A program made the translations under genes and the position numbers. Positions 7,881-15,973 of a stretch of 64,000 bases of DNA are shown here, in pieces (within the stretch, counting starts at the first letter, position 1; each line of letters starts with the position of its first letter). The stretch lies in contig JACPXC010000007.1 of assembly GCA_016196755.1 (NCBI GenBank), positions 332,152 to 396,151 of the forward strand. Reading direction: 5' to 3'. The notes beneath the pieces are model-generated. The model searched no databases, was not told where the DNA came from, and saw only the letters and a list, made by a program, of their open reading frames with translations. Origin of the DNA: Elusimicrobiota bacterium. GTDB lineage: Bacteria; Elusimicrobiota; Elusimicrobia; UBA1565.

Positions 7881-10556
7881 CTGGCTTGGCACAGCCTGTC
7901 CCCTGAGGACGCCCTCGCGAAGGTCCGCTCGACCTTGCAGGGGCTCTCGTCTGCGGAGGCGGCGCGGCGGCTCGCGGCCGACGGCCCCAACGAGCTCAAG
8001 GAAGGCCCCCGCGTCACCGCGCTGCAGCTCCTCCTTGGGCAGTTCAAGAGCCTCATCGTCTGGCTCCTCATCGTCGCGGGGGTCGTGTCCGGCGCTTTGG
8101 GCGAGACGCAGGACGCCGTGGCCATCCTCGCCATCGTCGTCCTCAACGCGGCCATCGGGTTCGCGCAGGAGTACAACGCGGAGAAGTCCATCGCCGCCTT
8201 AAAGAAGCTGTCCGCGCCCCGGGCCAAGGTCCGCCGCGACGGGCGCACCGACTCGGTACCGACCTCGGGGGTGGTCGTCGGCGACATTTTGGTCCTCGAG
8301 GCGGGAGACCTGGTCGCGGCGGACGCCCGGCTCCTCGAGGCCGCCTCGCTCAAGTGCGGCGAGGGCGCGCTGACCGGCGAGTCGGAGGCGGTCGAAAAAC
8401 GGTCCGGCGCCTTGACGGCGGACGAGGTGCCCCTGGGCGACCGCGCGAACATGGTCTTCATGGGGACGAGCGTCGCTACGGGGGCCGGCATGGGTGTGGT
8501 CGTCGCCGCCGGGATGGGGACCGAGCTCGGGCGCATCGCCGGCCTCATCGCGGAGGCAGGCGCCGACGAGGCGACCCCGCTCCAGCGCAAGCTCGACGCC
8601 TTCGGGCGCGTCCTCGTCTGGGCCTCCTTGTCCGTCGTCGTCCTCCTTTTCGCGCTGGGGCTCTGGCGCGGGACGGAGCCCTTCGAACTCTTCATGACCG
8701 CGGTCAGCCTGGCGGTGGCCGCGGTGCCCGAAGGCCTGCCGGCCGCGGTCACCGTAGCGCTGTCGTTGGGGGTGATGCGCATGTCCCGCCGCCGGGCGCT
8801 CGTGCGCCGGCTGCCGGCGGTGGAGACGCTGGGCTCCACGACGGTCATCTGCACCGACAAGACCGGCACCCTCACGGTGGGCGAGATGACCGTCCAGGCG
8901 CTATGGGTGGCGGGCCGCAGCTATGAGGTCACCGGCGAAGGCTATGGACCGCAGGGCGAAGTCCGCTTCGAGGGGAAAAAGGCGCAGGGCGAGCACGAGG
9001 CGCCGCTGCGCGAGTTGGCATCGGTCCTCGTCGGCTGCAACACCGCCCGCTTGGCCCGGGAGGGGGCCGTCTGGACGACGGTCGGCGACCCCACCGAAGG
9101 CGCCCTGCTCGCGGCGGCGGCGAAGGCCGGGCTGGACCAGGAGCAGGCCGACCGCGAGAGGCCCCGGAGGGGCGAGGTGCCGTTCGACTCCGACCGCAAG
9201 CGCAAGTCCGTCATCCGGGCCATGCCGGACGGCCGTCTGCGGGCCTTCGTCAACGGCGCCCCCGACGTCCTGCTTGGACTCTGTACGCGCCTCTACACCG
9301 CCGCCGGCGCGCGGCCTCTGAGCGACGAGGACCGCCGGGAGGCCGCGGCCCGCATCTCGGCGCTGGCCGAGCGCGGGCTGCGTGTGCTGGGCTCGGCCAC
9401 GCGGGATCTCGAAGGCCCCGCCTCGGACTACGCCGCCGACGCGGTGGAGCGCGACCTGACGTTCGTGGGCCTCTCGGGGATGCACGACCCGCCCCGTCCC
9501 GAGGCCAAGGAGGCCGTGGCGCGGTGCCGCGCGGCGGGCATCGGGGTGGTGATGATCACGGGCGACCACCCGAGCACCGCCGCGGCCATCGCCCGCGAGG
9601 TCGGCATCTCCGAGGGCGGCGACGCGGCCGTGGCGGGGACGGAGCTCGACGCGCTGGGCGAGGCGGAGCTCCGGGAGCGCGCGCCCAAGACCGTCGTCTA
9701 CGCCCGGGTGAGCGCCGAGCACAAGCTGCGCATCATCCGCGCCTGGAAGGCCAACGGGGCGGTGGTCGCGATGACGGGCGACGGGGTCAACGACGCCCCG
9801 GCCATCAAGGGGGCCGACATCGGGATCGCGATGGGCCGCACCGGCACCGAGGTCACCAAGCAGGCCTCCGACATGGTCATCACCGACGACAACTTCGCCA
9901 CCATCGTCGCCGCCGTCGAGGAGGGGCGCGGCATCTACGACAACATCCGCAAGACCCTGCAGTACCTGCTGGCGGGGAACACCGGGGAGCTCTTGCTGAT
10001 GACGGTCTGCGTGGCGGCCGGGCTCCCGACCCCGCTTTTGCCCATCCACCTCCTGTGGATCAACCTCGTCACCGACGGCCTCCCGGCGCTGTGCCTCGCC
10101 GCCGACCCCATCGACCCCGACGTGATGACGCGTCGGCCGCGGCCCCCTTCCGAGAGCATCGCCGACGCGGGCTTTCTCAGGACGATGCTCTTCACCGGCG
10201 CCCTGACGGCGGGGGCGGCGCTCGCCGCCTACCTGAGCGCGCTGCGCGCGGGGACGCCGGAGGAGGCGCGCACGCAGGCCTTCGCCGTCCTGGTCTTCGC
10301 CGAGCTCCTGCGCGCTTTCGGCGCGCGCAGCGAGACGAAGCCGGTCTGGCGCATCCCGCTGACCACGAACCTCGGTCTCGCCCTCGTGGTCTGCGCCTCG
10401 TTCGGCCTGCAGTTGTGGAGCCAGCACGGTCCCGCGTTCGGACGCTTCTTGAAGACGACCCACGTCCCCTGGGGCGAGCTTCCCGCGCTCCTGGCTTTGG
10501 GGGCCATCCCCCTGACGGTCCTCGAAGCCGCTAAGCTCGTCCGTTTGAGACGCTAG
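7881..10556 (+). CDS. PacL/SERCA-like Ca2+-transporting P-type ATPase, probable CTG start
   Basis: P-type IIA ATPase (891 residues from the proposed start). It has LTGES near residue 163, phosphorylation site DKTGTLT (Asp near 326), PEGLPAA in M4 (near 283), TGDGVNDAP near 633, and the M5-M6 residues AGNTGEL and NLVTDGLPA that correspond to SERCA Ca2+ ligands (Asn/Glu in M5; Asn, Thr, Asp in M6). Ca2+ export is therefore likely. The first ATG/GTG/TTG in frame is a TTG at 7935, but the family's N-terminal WHxLSxEEAL block (WHSLSPEDALAKV) is encoded upstream. The only near-cognate codon before it is CTG at 7881, 4 nt after the argS stop. The stop TAG is interlocked with the convergent gene (CTAG 10553-10556). 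Confidence 0.85.
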   Translation: MAWHSLSPEDALAKVRSTLQGLSSAEAARRLAADGPNELKEGPRVTALQLLLGQFKSLIVWLLIVAGVVSGALGETQDAVAILAIVVLNAAIGFAQEYNAEKSIAALKKLSAPRAKVRRDGRTDSVPTSGVVVGDILVLEAGDLVAADARLLEAASLKCGEGALTGESEAVEKRSGALTADEVPLGDRANMVFMGTSVATGAGMGVVVAAGMGTELGRIAGLIAEAGADEATPLQRKLDAFGRVLVWASLSVVVLLFALGLWRGTEPFELFMTAVSLAVAAVPEGLPAAVTVALSLGVMRMSRRRALVRRLPAVETLGSTTVICTDKTGTLTVGEMTVQALWVAGRSYEVTGEGYGPQGEVRFEGKKAQGEHEAPLRELASVLVGCNTARLAREGAVWTTVGDPTEGALLAAAAKAGLDQEQADRERPRRGEVPFDSDRKRKSVIRAMPDGRLRAFVNGAPDVLLGLCTRLYTAAGARPLSDEDRREAAARISALAERGLRVLGSATRDLEGPASDYAADAVERDLTFVGLSGMHDPPRPEAKEAVARCRAAGIGVVMITGDHPSTAAAIAREVGISEGGDAAVAGTELDALGEAELRERAPKTVVYARVSAEHKLRIIRAWKANGAVVAMTGDGVNDAPAIKGADIGIAMGRTGTEVTKQASDMVITDDNFATIVAAVEEGRGIYDNIRKTLQYLLAGNTGELLLMTVCVAAGLPTPLLPIHLLWINLVTDGLPALCLAADPIDPDVMTRRPRPPSESIADAGFLRTMLFTGALTAGAALAAYLSALRAGTPEEARTQAFAVLVFAELLRAFGARSETKPVWRIPLTTNLGLALVVCASFGLQLWSQHGPAFGRFLKTTHVPWGELPALLALGAIPLTVLEAAKLVRLRR

Positions 10557-11515
10557 CGCGCGTCCAACTCGGCCGTCTCCGCCCAGAGCCGCAGGGCCTT
10601 AAGGGCCCGCTCGTCGGCCGCGCGGCCCTGCGCGGTCAAGAGGGTCTCCCCAGCCGTCAGCGTGCCGAGGATCAGGATATCCGTGCCGCCGGGGCAATCG
10701 AACAGGCGGAACATCCACCCCCAGGCGTCCTTGGAGACCGGCATCATGCCCCGAGACTTGCACCGGGAGCCGTCGACCACGGAGCCCGGGGCCTTGGCGT
10801 TGAGAAAATCGCTTTCCCGCCGGTCGCGCGCGGGACCGGGCGGGCCCAGGCCCCTGCCGTCGATATGGATCTTCACGCCATGGCCTTTCACGAGCAGCCC
10901 GTCGCCTTCCACGGGAGTCAAGGCGTAGCCCGCCGTCGTCCCCAGGAACCGGCCGCTCAGCGGGCCCAGCCTCCAGTCTTCCTTCGGCAAGGCGGCGATC
11001 ACGGCGTTGGCGGCGGTGGAACGGGAAGGGCCGCCCTTGCCGAGGAACGCGAAGCCGTTGAAGATCTGGCCAAGGGTCTCGTTGGACCCGTTGTTCAGGA
11101 TGAAGGAATAGGACGTCCGCGGGCCGACGATGTAGCCCTGCAGCGTGTCGCCGCCGCGGCCCGCCACGCTAAAGAAGCAGCCCGATCGGCCCTTGCCTTG
11201 GAACATGGAGATCGGCTTAGGCGCCTTGCCGAGCTTGGCCAGGCTGGCGCGCTCAGTCTTCAGGCGGGCGCAAGCCGCGCCCAAGCCGGACTGACCCTCG
11301 GCCAAGGCCAGCGAAAACATCGACGCGCCTTTGGCCATCTCGAACACGTTCTCGCCCGTCAGGGCGCGCTCCACCGTCCAGCCCGGGGGCGCCGTGACCT
11401 CGGCTCCGCCGTCTTTGGTCCGGTAGGCGCCGGCCGCGTCGGCCGTCGCAAGGAGGAGGACCAGGAAGAAGAGGCAGGCCGAGCCGGCGCTGAGCCAGGC
11501 GCGGTCTAAATACAT
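10553..11515 (-). CDS. exported protein of unknown function
   Basis: The protein has 320 residues with an N-terminal signal peptide (hydrophobic run ACLFFLVLLLATADA, residues about 12-26) and a predicted periplasmic or extracellular body. The first 170 residues (VTAPPGWTVER, SYSFILNNGSNETLGQIFNGFAF) resemble proteins that score stress-related signals, but I do not recognise a family. A basic, cysteine-containing second part follows (CKSRGMMPVSKDAWGWMFRLFDC). The ATG at 11515 is preferred over an in-frame TTG six bases upstream because a TATCCT -10 box (11526-11521) ends 5 nt before it and overlaps the TTG. The gene is monocistronic and converges on the P-type ATPase. Confidence 0.7.
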   Translation of the reverse strand: MYLDRAWLSAGSACLFFLVLLLATADAAGAYRTKDGGAEVTAPPGWTVERALTGENVFEMAKGASMFSLALAEGQSGLGAACARLKTERASLAKLGKAPKPISMFQGKGRSGCFFSVAGRGGDTLQGYIVGPRTSYSFILNNGSNETLGQIFNGFAFLGKGGPSRSTAANAVIAALPKEDWRLGPLSGRFLGTTAGYALTPVEGDGLLVKGHGVKIHIDGRGLGPPGPARDRRESDFLNAKAPGSVVDGSRCKSRGMMPVSKDAWGWMFRLFDCPGGTDILILGTLTAGETLLTAQGRAADERALKALRLWAETAELDAR

Positions 11516-11520
11516 GCCCA

Positions 11521-11526
11521 AGGATA
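11521..11526 (-). promoter_or_regulatory. -10 box TATCCT, leaderless start of the 11515 gene
   Basis: TATCCT on the minus strand ends 5 nt before the ATG at 11515. There is no Shine-Dalgarno, and the expected transcription start falls at or beside the start codon. Confidence 0.5.
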
Positions 11527-11644
11527 GAAAATTTGTTCTGGCGCCCGCCGTGCAGGATCATGGGCCCGGCGACCCAAAAGCGCAGGGGGCGTTTGACGCC
11601 TCAGAACCGTCTCGACGGCCCGGGTCGAACTCCCTCGTCCCGGC

Positions 11645-11650
11645 TATCCT
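11645..11650 (+). promoter_or_regulatory. -10 box TATCCT, leaderless start of the 11657 gene
   Basis: TATCCT is followed by gtatac (6 nt) and ATGATG at 11657. No Shine-Dalgarno is present. Confidence 0.5.
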
Positions 11651-11656
11651 GTATAC

Positions 11657-12784
11657 ATGATGCGAGCCGCCTTCCTCCTCGTCCTACTGACCCTGCCGAC
11701 CGTCCCGTCCCGCGCCGCGGTCCGCGCCGTCCCGCCAGCGGGCCCGGCGCTGGCCGCCTCGCCGATGGGAGGCTGGACCGCCTCGATCTCCGGATTTCTC
11801 GCCGGCGGCTCCCTCGGCGCCCCGCAGCTGATGGCCGCCCTGCCGAACCTGGCCAGATTCGACATCGCCAACCCGGCCCAGCAAGGCTACTACGCCCCGA
11901 TGGTCCACGCGCTCCAGACCAGCAAGGCCCATGACCCCGCTGTCTTCGCCAAGATGACCGACCCCGCCCAGCAGCTCGAGACCCTGCGCTGGGCATGGCT
12001 CGAGGGCGAGGCGGCCGTCCGCCGCCGCGCCCAAGCGGTCATCGCCACGGTGGCCGACGCCAAGGCCCCGGACGCCTCCGTCCAGAAGGCCCTCCAGGAC
12101 CTCTTCATCATGCGGACCATGTTCGCCATCTACCTCGAGCCACCCCAGCGCGAGCAGGTCGAGGCCGCCTATAAGTCGGCCCTGAGCAGGGTCGACGGCC
12201 GTCGCCGCCGGAAGGTCTCGGCCCTCATAGCCGGCGCCGCCGCCCAGGACCCGATAGCTGCGGCCGAAGCGGGGCTGGGTGTCCCGAAGTATTCGATCGA
12301 CACGCGAAGATCCCCGTTCGCGGAGCAGCGGGAGAGGGTCAAGGAACTGACGGGCGCCTCCCCCGTCTGGCGCGGCGAGAACCGGATAGCCCAGTTCCTC
12401 CCCGTGCCGGAACCGGAGGTCCAGACCTCGCCCCGCCACGCCCCCGCGTCACCGCGCGCGCTGTCGCTCGAGAAGGAGCTCCTGGCCGCCAAGGCGGCGG
12501 AGACCGACTCGGAAACCGAGCCCGGCCCCTGGCGGTCGGTCATGAACCTGGCCATGCATCCCGAGGTCCTGGAGTCCGGACGCGACGAGATCCTGCCCTG
12601 GCTAGGAGCGGCCGACCTGCGCCGCGTCTCGGAGCTGGCCGAGTACTACCGCGTCAACGGGGCGCGCAACGGCGAGATGGGAGAGAAGCGGGCGCTCTGG
12701 CGCCTGCGCAACCCTCTGCCCCAGGACGAGCTCATCGACACCCTCATCCAGGCCCGGGCCTTCTTCGAGCCTCCGCTCCCCTAG
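11657..12784 (+). CDS. exported protein of unknown function
   Basis: The protein has 375 residues with signal peptide MMRAAFLLVLLTLPTVPSRA. The mature part is mainly helical, with charged segments and Glu/Pro-rich linkers (PVPEPEVQTSPRHAPASPRA near residue 255). I recognise no family. An internal ALPNLARFDIANPAQQGYYAPMV stretch and a C-terminal LRRVSELAEYYRVNGARNGEMGEKRALWRLR look like ordered domains. The gene starts from a leaderless-type promoter. Its TAG stop is interlocked with the stop of the convergent CheC-like gene (CTAG 12781-12784). Confidence 0.7.
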   Translation: MMRAAFLLVLLTLPTVPSRAAVRAVPPAGPALAASPMGGWTASISGFLAGGSLGAPQLMAALPNLARFDIANPAQQGYYAPMVHALQTSKAHDPAVFAKMTDPAQQLETLRWAWLEGEAAVRRRAQAVIATVADAKAPDASVQKALQDLFIMRTMFAIYLEPPQREQVEAAYKSALSRVDGRRRRKVSALIAGAAAQDPIAAAEAGLGVPKYSIDTRRSPFAEQRERVKELTGASPVWRGENRIAQFLPVPEPEVQTSPRHAPASPRALSLEKELLAAKAAETDSETEPGPWRSVMNLAMHPEVLESGRDEILPWLGAADLRRVSELAEYYRVNGARNGEMGEKRALWRLRNPLPQDELIDTLIQARAFFEPPLP

Positions 12785-13386
12785 CGTCCCTTCTGCAGGG
12801 TGCTCAGGAGCTTGCGGAAGAGCTCCGAGTTGACGATGACGACCATGCTGCAGTCGGCCGAGAGCCTCTCCGAGTAGATGTCGACCTGCGAGATGAGCAG
12901 GGTATCCTTGCGCCCGTCGTAGCGGCTAAACGAGCGCGCCAGGAGCTGGGCCTTGGGCCCCACGAGGACTTCCGGGGGCTTGAGGATGATCATCACGTTG
13001 AACTCGTCGGCGATGACGGTCAGGACGCTCTGGGCCAGATAGTTGGAGACCTCGCCCACGGTCAGGCTCAGGAGGTCCGGGGTCTCCTTCATGCGCGCCG
13101 CGAAGGGCTTGATGACGGCTTTGGCCAGCGCGGCCGCGCCTTGGGTCGAGAAGGTGATCAGGAACTCGAGCGGCACCATCGAGCTCGACTGGAAGTAGGA
13201 GCCGACGCAGTCCTCCTTGCCGCGGCTGAAGGCCTGTAGGAGGCGCACCGGCTGGACCTCGCGCACGCTCGAGGACATGATGCCCCACTTGCCGCCGCAG
13301 AGCTTCTCCAAGCGCTCCATCGTGCGCAGGACGCCGCGCCGCAGCAGGCCGTCCACGATCTCCCGTTCCTTGGGTTCGAGGCTCAT
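12781..13386 (-). CDS. CheC/CheX-like chemotaxis-phosphatase-fold protein (tentative)
   Basis: The protein has 201 residues and no signal peptide or membrane segment. Residues about 100-160 (LSLTVGEVSNYLAQSVLTVIADEFNVMIILKPPEVLVG) have the CheC/CheX pattern of a helix carrying E-x-x-N (EVSN) followed by strands, the motif used to dephosphorylate CheY-P. A preceding PLEFLITFSTQGAAALAKAVI and a following TLLISQVDIYSE also fit the fold. A SYFQSSSMVPLEF segment could form the dimer strand. Only one E-x-x-N is visible, as in CheX. No other chemotaxis genes are nearby; the two pilT genes 7-10 kb away are the only motility context. The start is an ATG with a TATCCT -10 box 6 nt upstream. Confidence 0.45.
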   Translation of the reverse strand: MSLEPKEREIVDGLLRRGVLRTMERLEKLCGGKWGIMSSSVREVQPVRLLQAFSRGKEDCVGSYFQSSSMVPLEFLITFSTQGAAALAKAVIKPFAARMKETPDLLSLTVGEVSNYLAQSVLTVIADEFNVMIILKPPEVLVGPKAQLLARSFSRYDGRKDTLLISQVDIYSERLSADCSMVVIVNSELFRKLLSTLQKGR

Positions 13387-13392
13387 GGCGCT

Positions 13393-13398
13393 AGGATA
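13393..13398 (-). promoter_or_regulatory. -10 box TATCCT, leaderless start of the CheC-like gene
   Basis: TATCCT on the minus strand is separated by 6 nt (agcgcc) from the ATG at 13386. No Shine-Dalgarno is present. Confidence 0.5.
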
Positions 13399-13411
13399 AC
13401 AGGCCCCCTGA

Positions 13412-13431
13412 TTCGGTGCCAGATATAGAGA
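13412..13431. repeat. 20-nt intergenic repeat, copy A
   Basis: The sequence TTCGGTGCCAGATATAGAGA recurs with one change (C for T) at 14236-14255. The two copies have the same orientation and flank the gene at 13439-14122. The core also resembles TTCGGGGTCAGACCT beside the 40-bp palindrome near 33.8 kb, which suggests remnants of a REP-like family. Confidence 0.5.
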
Positions 13432-13438
13432 TCCGGGG

Positions 13439-14122
13439 CTAGCGCGCGAGGAACGGGTTCGTCCCCAGGAACCCTTTGACCGCGCCGGCGCCGCGTGCCA
13501 CGGCCGCCGACGTCCGCTCCACGGCCTCGGACGCCGACTCGGTGCTCGAGATCGGCGTGGGGGGCACGGTGCCGCGCCCGTCGCGCGCCACCGTCACCCG
13601 GCACGACGAGCGCCCCGGTCCTCTCTCCACCACCGTGCAACTCATCGCCGCGCCGGCCCGGGTCCGCGACCCGCCGTTCACGGTCTCGGCCACTCCCGAC
13701 ATCGAGTTATAGACGCCCTCGACGACGCGACGCGAGGCGCCGGTGATCCGCGAATTGAGGAAGGTGAGGGTGAGGCCGTCGGGGGCCGCGCCGACCTCGA
13801 CGTAGCATTGCGTCCCCACGTTCGTACCGGTGTACTGGGCCAGGGCCCCATCGGTCGTCATCGCCACGGAGCACCCCCATATCCCCGAGCCGGTCCAGCA
13901 GGTCATGTGCGCCCCTTCTTTTATGACGCCCGAACCTGCGGAACGTGCCGGAACGTCCGCCATGGCGTCGAAGATGAACCTGGACGGATCCTGCTGGAAC
14001 CTGACGGACAAGAACCCGCCCGCGGCGTCCCAATGCACGCCGCAATAGGCCCGGGCCGGCGCCGCCGCGGACAAAACCAACCCCAACGCCCCCACGCACG
14101 CCGCAATCGTCTTCAGGTTCAT
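13439..14122 (-). CDS. exported cysteine-containing protein of unknown function
   Basis: The protein has 227 residues with a clear signal peptide (MNLKTIAACVGALGLVLSAAAPARA). The mature part has several cysteines in short hydrophobic contexts (YCGVHWDAAG, MTCWTGSGIWGCSVAMTT, TQCYVEVG, MSCTVVERG, SCRVTVARDG), likely disulphide-bonded beta structure, and a Ser/Thr-rich tail. I recognise no family. Unlike most gene starts here, the ATG at 14122 has a purine-rich ribosome site (gggggagcg). It also overlaps the stop of a possible 43-codon ORF by ATGA. The gene is bracketed by two copies of a 20-nt direct repeat. Confidence 0.7.
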   Translation of the reverse strand: MNLKTIAACVGALGLVLSAAAPARAYCGVHWDAAGGFLSVRFQQDPSRFIFDAMADVPARSAGSGVIKEGAHMTCWTGSGIWGCSVAMTTDGALAQYTGTNVGTQCYVEVGAAPDGLTLTFLNSRITGASRRVVEGVYNSMSGVAETVNGGSRTRAGAAMSCTVVERGPGRSSCRVTVARDGRGTVPPTPISSTESASEAVERTSAAVARGAGAVKGFLGTNPFLAR

Positions 14123-14250
14123 CGCTCCCCCGTGATCATCAAGCTATGATGTGATGGCTCGGGATGAAGGTGCAGGTCCGAGCTGCCCAGGCCGGACCCG
14201 GCCTTAGGGCCGAACATCAACGTGGGACTCGCCGCTTCGGTGCCAGACAT
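14119..14250 (-). CDS. possible 43-residue upstream ORF with His-rich tail
   Basis: This short reading frame begins MSGTEAASPTLMFGPKAG, continues into a His-rich stretch (SDLHLHPEPSHH) and stops as ATGA on the start codon of the 14122 gene, the coupling style used throughout this window. Its first codons coincide with copy B of the 20-nt repeat, so the ATG may simply be part of that repeat. A TAGTTT box lies 4 nt upstream. Support is limited to overlap geometry and position. It could be a leader peptide, a small protein or nothing. Confidence 0.25.
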   Translation of the reverse strand: MSGTEAASPTLMFGPKAGSGLGSSDLHLHPEPSHHSLMITGER

Positions 14251-14255
14251 AGAGA
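14236..14255. repeat. 20-nt intergenic repeat, copy B
   Basis: TTCGGTGCCAGACATAGAGA matches copy A (13412-13431) at 19 of 20 positions in the same orientation. It lies in the divergent spacer between the 14122 gene and the HEAT-cyclophilin gene, about 16 nt upstream of the latter's -10 box. Confidence 0.5.
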
Positions 14256-14270
14256 AACTAGAGAAGTCGG

Positions 14271-14276
14271 TATAAT
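14271..14276 (+). promoter_or_regulatory. -10 box TATAAT, leaderless start of the HEAT-cyclophilin/kinase operon
   Basis: A perfect TATAAT is separated by 5 nt from the ATG at 14282. There is no Shine-Dalgarno and no good -35 at 17 nt. It would drive the four-gene operon 14282-22085. Confidence 0.55.
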
Positions 14277-14281
14277 CGCTC

Positions 14282-15973
14282 ATGATCCTCGCCGCGCTGC
14301 TGGCCCTCCTCGCCTTTCCGGCCCGGGCCGTCCCCATCCTGACCCCCGCCGAGGCTTTCTCCCTCGGCCAGGTCGGCCTAGTCGAGTCCCCTGACGGCAC
14401 GGTCGAGTCCGCCGCCTCCGTCTCCTCGCGCGCCGCCGCGGCCGCGCTCCTGGCTCCCGCCCTGCTCGACGGCCACCCGGACCTGCGCCGCGCCGCCGTC
14501 GAGGCGTTAGGCAAAGTGGGCGCTCCCTCCGACGAGGCTTCCTTGATAAGCGCGGCCGCCGACCCCGAGCCGGCCGTCCGCGGCGAGGCCGCCTTGGCGC
14601 TGTTCCGGCTGGTCTTCCTCAAACGCATCCCCCGATATTCCCCTGCCGCCATCGCCCGCCTCTCGCTTCTGGCCGGCGATCCCGACCCCGAGGTGCGCTG
14701 GCGCACGGTCTACGCGGCCTCGCGCTGGCCGGAGCCGCGCCTGAGCGAGGTGCTGCCCAACGCCGCGCGCGACGCCGACTGGCGGACCCGCCTCTTCGCG
14801 GTCCGTTCCCTGGCGAAGCTCGGGTTTGCCCCCGACCCCGACCTGCTGGCCGACCCCGAGCCGTACGTCCGCGCCGAGGCGGTGGCGGCGTTCTCCGCGG
14901 CCAAGGCCTGGATCAGACTTCCCGACGCCCTCTTCGGCGACCCCTCCAGCCACGTCCGCGCCGCGATGGCCGACGCCGCGGCAGCTTCGGGTGACGCCGC
15001 GCGCTTCGTACCGCTCCTCGAGCGCCTCGCCGCCGGGCCGGGGACTCTGGCCGAGGGCCGTGCACTCCTCGCGCTGGCCAAGCTCCTCGGCGGGGCCTCC
15101 GCCAAGGTCCTGGCCGAGGCGCGCCAGGACCGCCGCTGGTGGCTGCGCTGCCGCGCCTACGAGGCCAGCGCCGGGCTCGCCGACGGGCCGGCCATCCTGC
15201 TCGCCGGCGCCCGCGACGCCGACCCGCGCGTCGCCGCCCAGTCCCTGGAGACGCTGGCCGCGTCGAGCCCGACCGCGGCTCTGCCCGAGCTCCAGCGCCT
15301 CCTGCGCCGGCCCGACGCCCCGCTCGAGCTCTTGGGCGCCGCCGTCGACGCGGCGGGCCAGCGCAAGGACCCCGCCCTGCTCGCGGGCCTCTTGGCCGCC
15401 ACGCGCTCCAAGGCGGCCAAGGCCTCCCCGGAGCTGCGCGGCTCGATCCGCAACGCGCTGGCAGCACTCGGGCCCGGCAAGGCCGCGGCGGCCTTCAAGA
15501 GCTTCCCACCCTTCGTCGATAAGCCGCGGTCCTTTCCCGCGCTGAGGGCGCCCGCCGTAATCGAGCTCGAGACCGCGAAAGGGACCTTCGTCATCGCCCT
15601 GGCCTCCGGCGCCGAGGCCTCCGTCCACGCCGCGGCGGTCGCCGACGGCGTCGCGCGCGGACTCTACGACGGCCTCAACTGGCACCGGGTCGTCACCGCC
15701 TTCGTGGTCCAAGGCGGCGACCCGCGCGGCTCGGGCTGGGGCGACGCCGGCTGGCGCCTGGCCGACGAGGACACGCGCCGCCCCTTCCTGCGCGGGACGG
15801 TGGGGGCGCCGAAGGCGGGCAAGGACACCGCGGGCTGCCAGCTCTTCGTGAGCCTCGTGCCCATCCCGCACCTCGACGGCCGCTACACCGCCTTCGGGAC
15901 CGTGATCTCAGGCCTACATGTGCTCGACCTCCTCGAGCCCGGCGATCTTATCGTTAGAGCGCGCTTGCGATGA
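14282..15973 (+). CDS. exported HEAT-repeat protein with C-terminal cyclophilin-type peptidyl-prolyl isomerase
   Basis: The protein has 563 residues: a signal peptide (MILAALLALLAFPARA), then HEAT-like repeats to about residue 410 (recurring units such as PDLRRAAVEALGKVG, PEPAVRGEAALALFRLVF, PEVRWRTVYAASRW), then a cyclophilin-like domain. The latter shows VIELETAKGTFVIAL, LYDGLNWHRVVTAFVVQGGDPRGSG (cyclophilin FHRVI..F..QGGD), CQLFVSLVPIPHLDGRYTAFG and a closing GLHVLDLLEPGD. The catalytic Arg and the FxxQGGD element are kept, so isomerase activity is plausible, probably periplasmic. Its stop overlaps the first kinase as ATGA, so it is the lead gene of the kinase operon. A folding or scaffold role for the kinases' outer domains is inference. 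Confidence 0.85.
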   Translation: MILAALLALLAFPARAVPILTPAEAFSLGQVGLVESPDGTVESAASVSSRAAAAALLAPALLDGHPDLRRAAVEALGKVGAPSDEASLISAAADPEPAVRGEAALALFRLVFLKRIPRYSPAAIARLSLLAGDPDPEVRWRTVYAASRWPEPRLSEVLPNAARDADWRTRLFAVRSLAKLGFAPDPDLLADPEPYVRAEAVAAFSAAKAWIRLPDALFGDPSSHVRAAMADAAAASGDAARFVPLLERLAAGPGTLAEGRALLALAKLLGGASAKVLAEARQDRRWWLRCRAYEASAGLADGPAILLAGARDADPRVAAQSLETLAASSPTAALPELQRLLRRPDAPLELLGAAVDAAGQRKDPALLAGLLAATRSKAAKASPELRGSIRNALAALGPGKAAAAFKSFPPFVDKPRSFPALRAPAVIELETAKGTFVIALASGAEASVHAAAVADGVARGLYDGLNWHRVVTAFVVQGGDPRGSGWGDAGWRLADEDTRRPFLRGTVGAPKAGKDTAGCQLFVSLVPIPHLDGRYTAFGTVISGLHVLDLLEPGDLIVRARLR

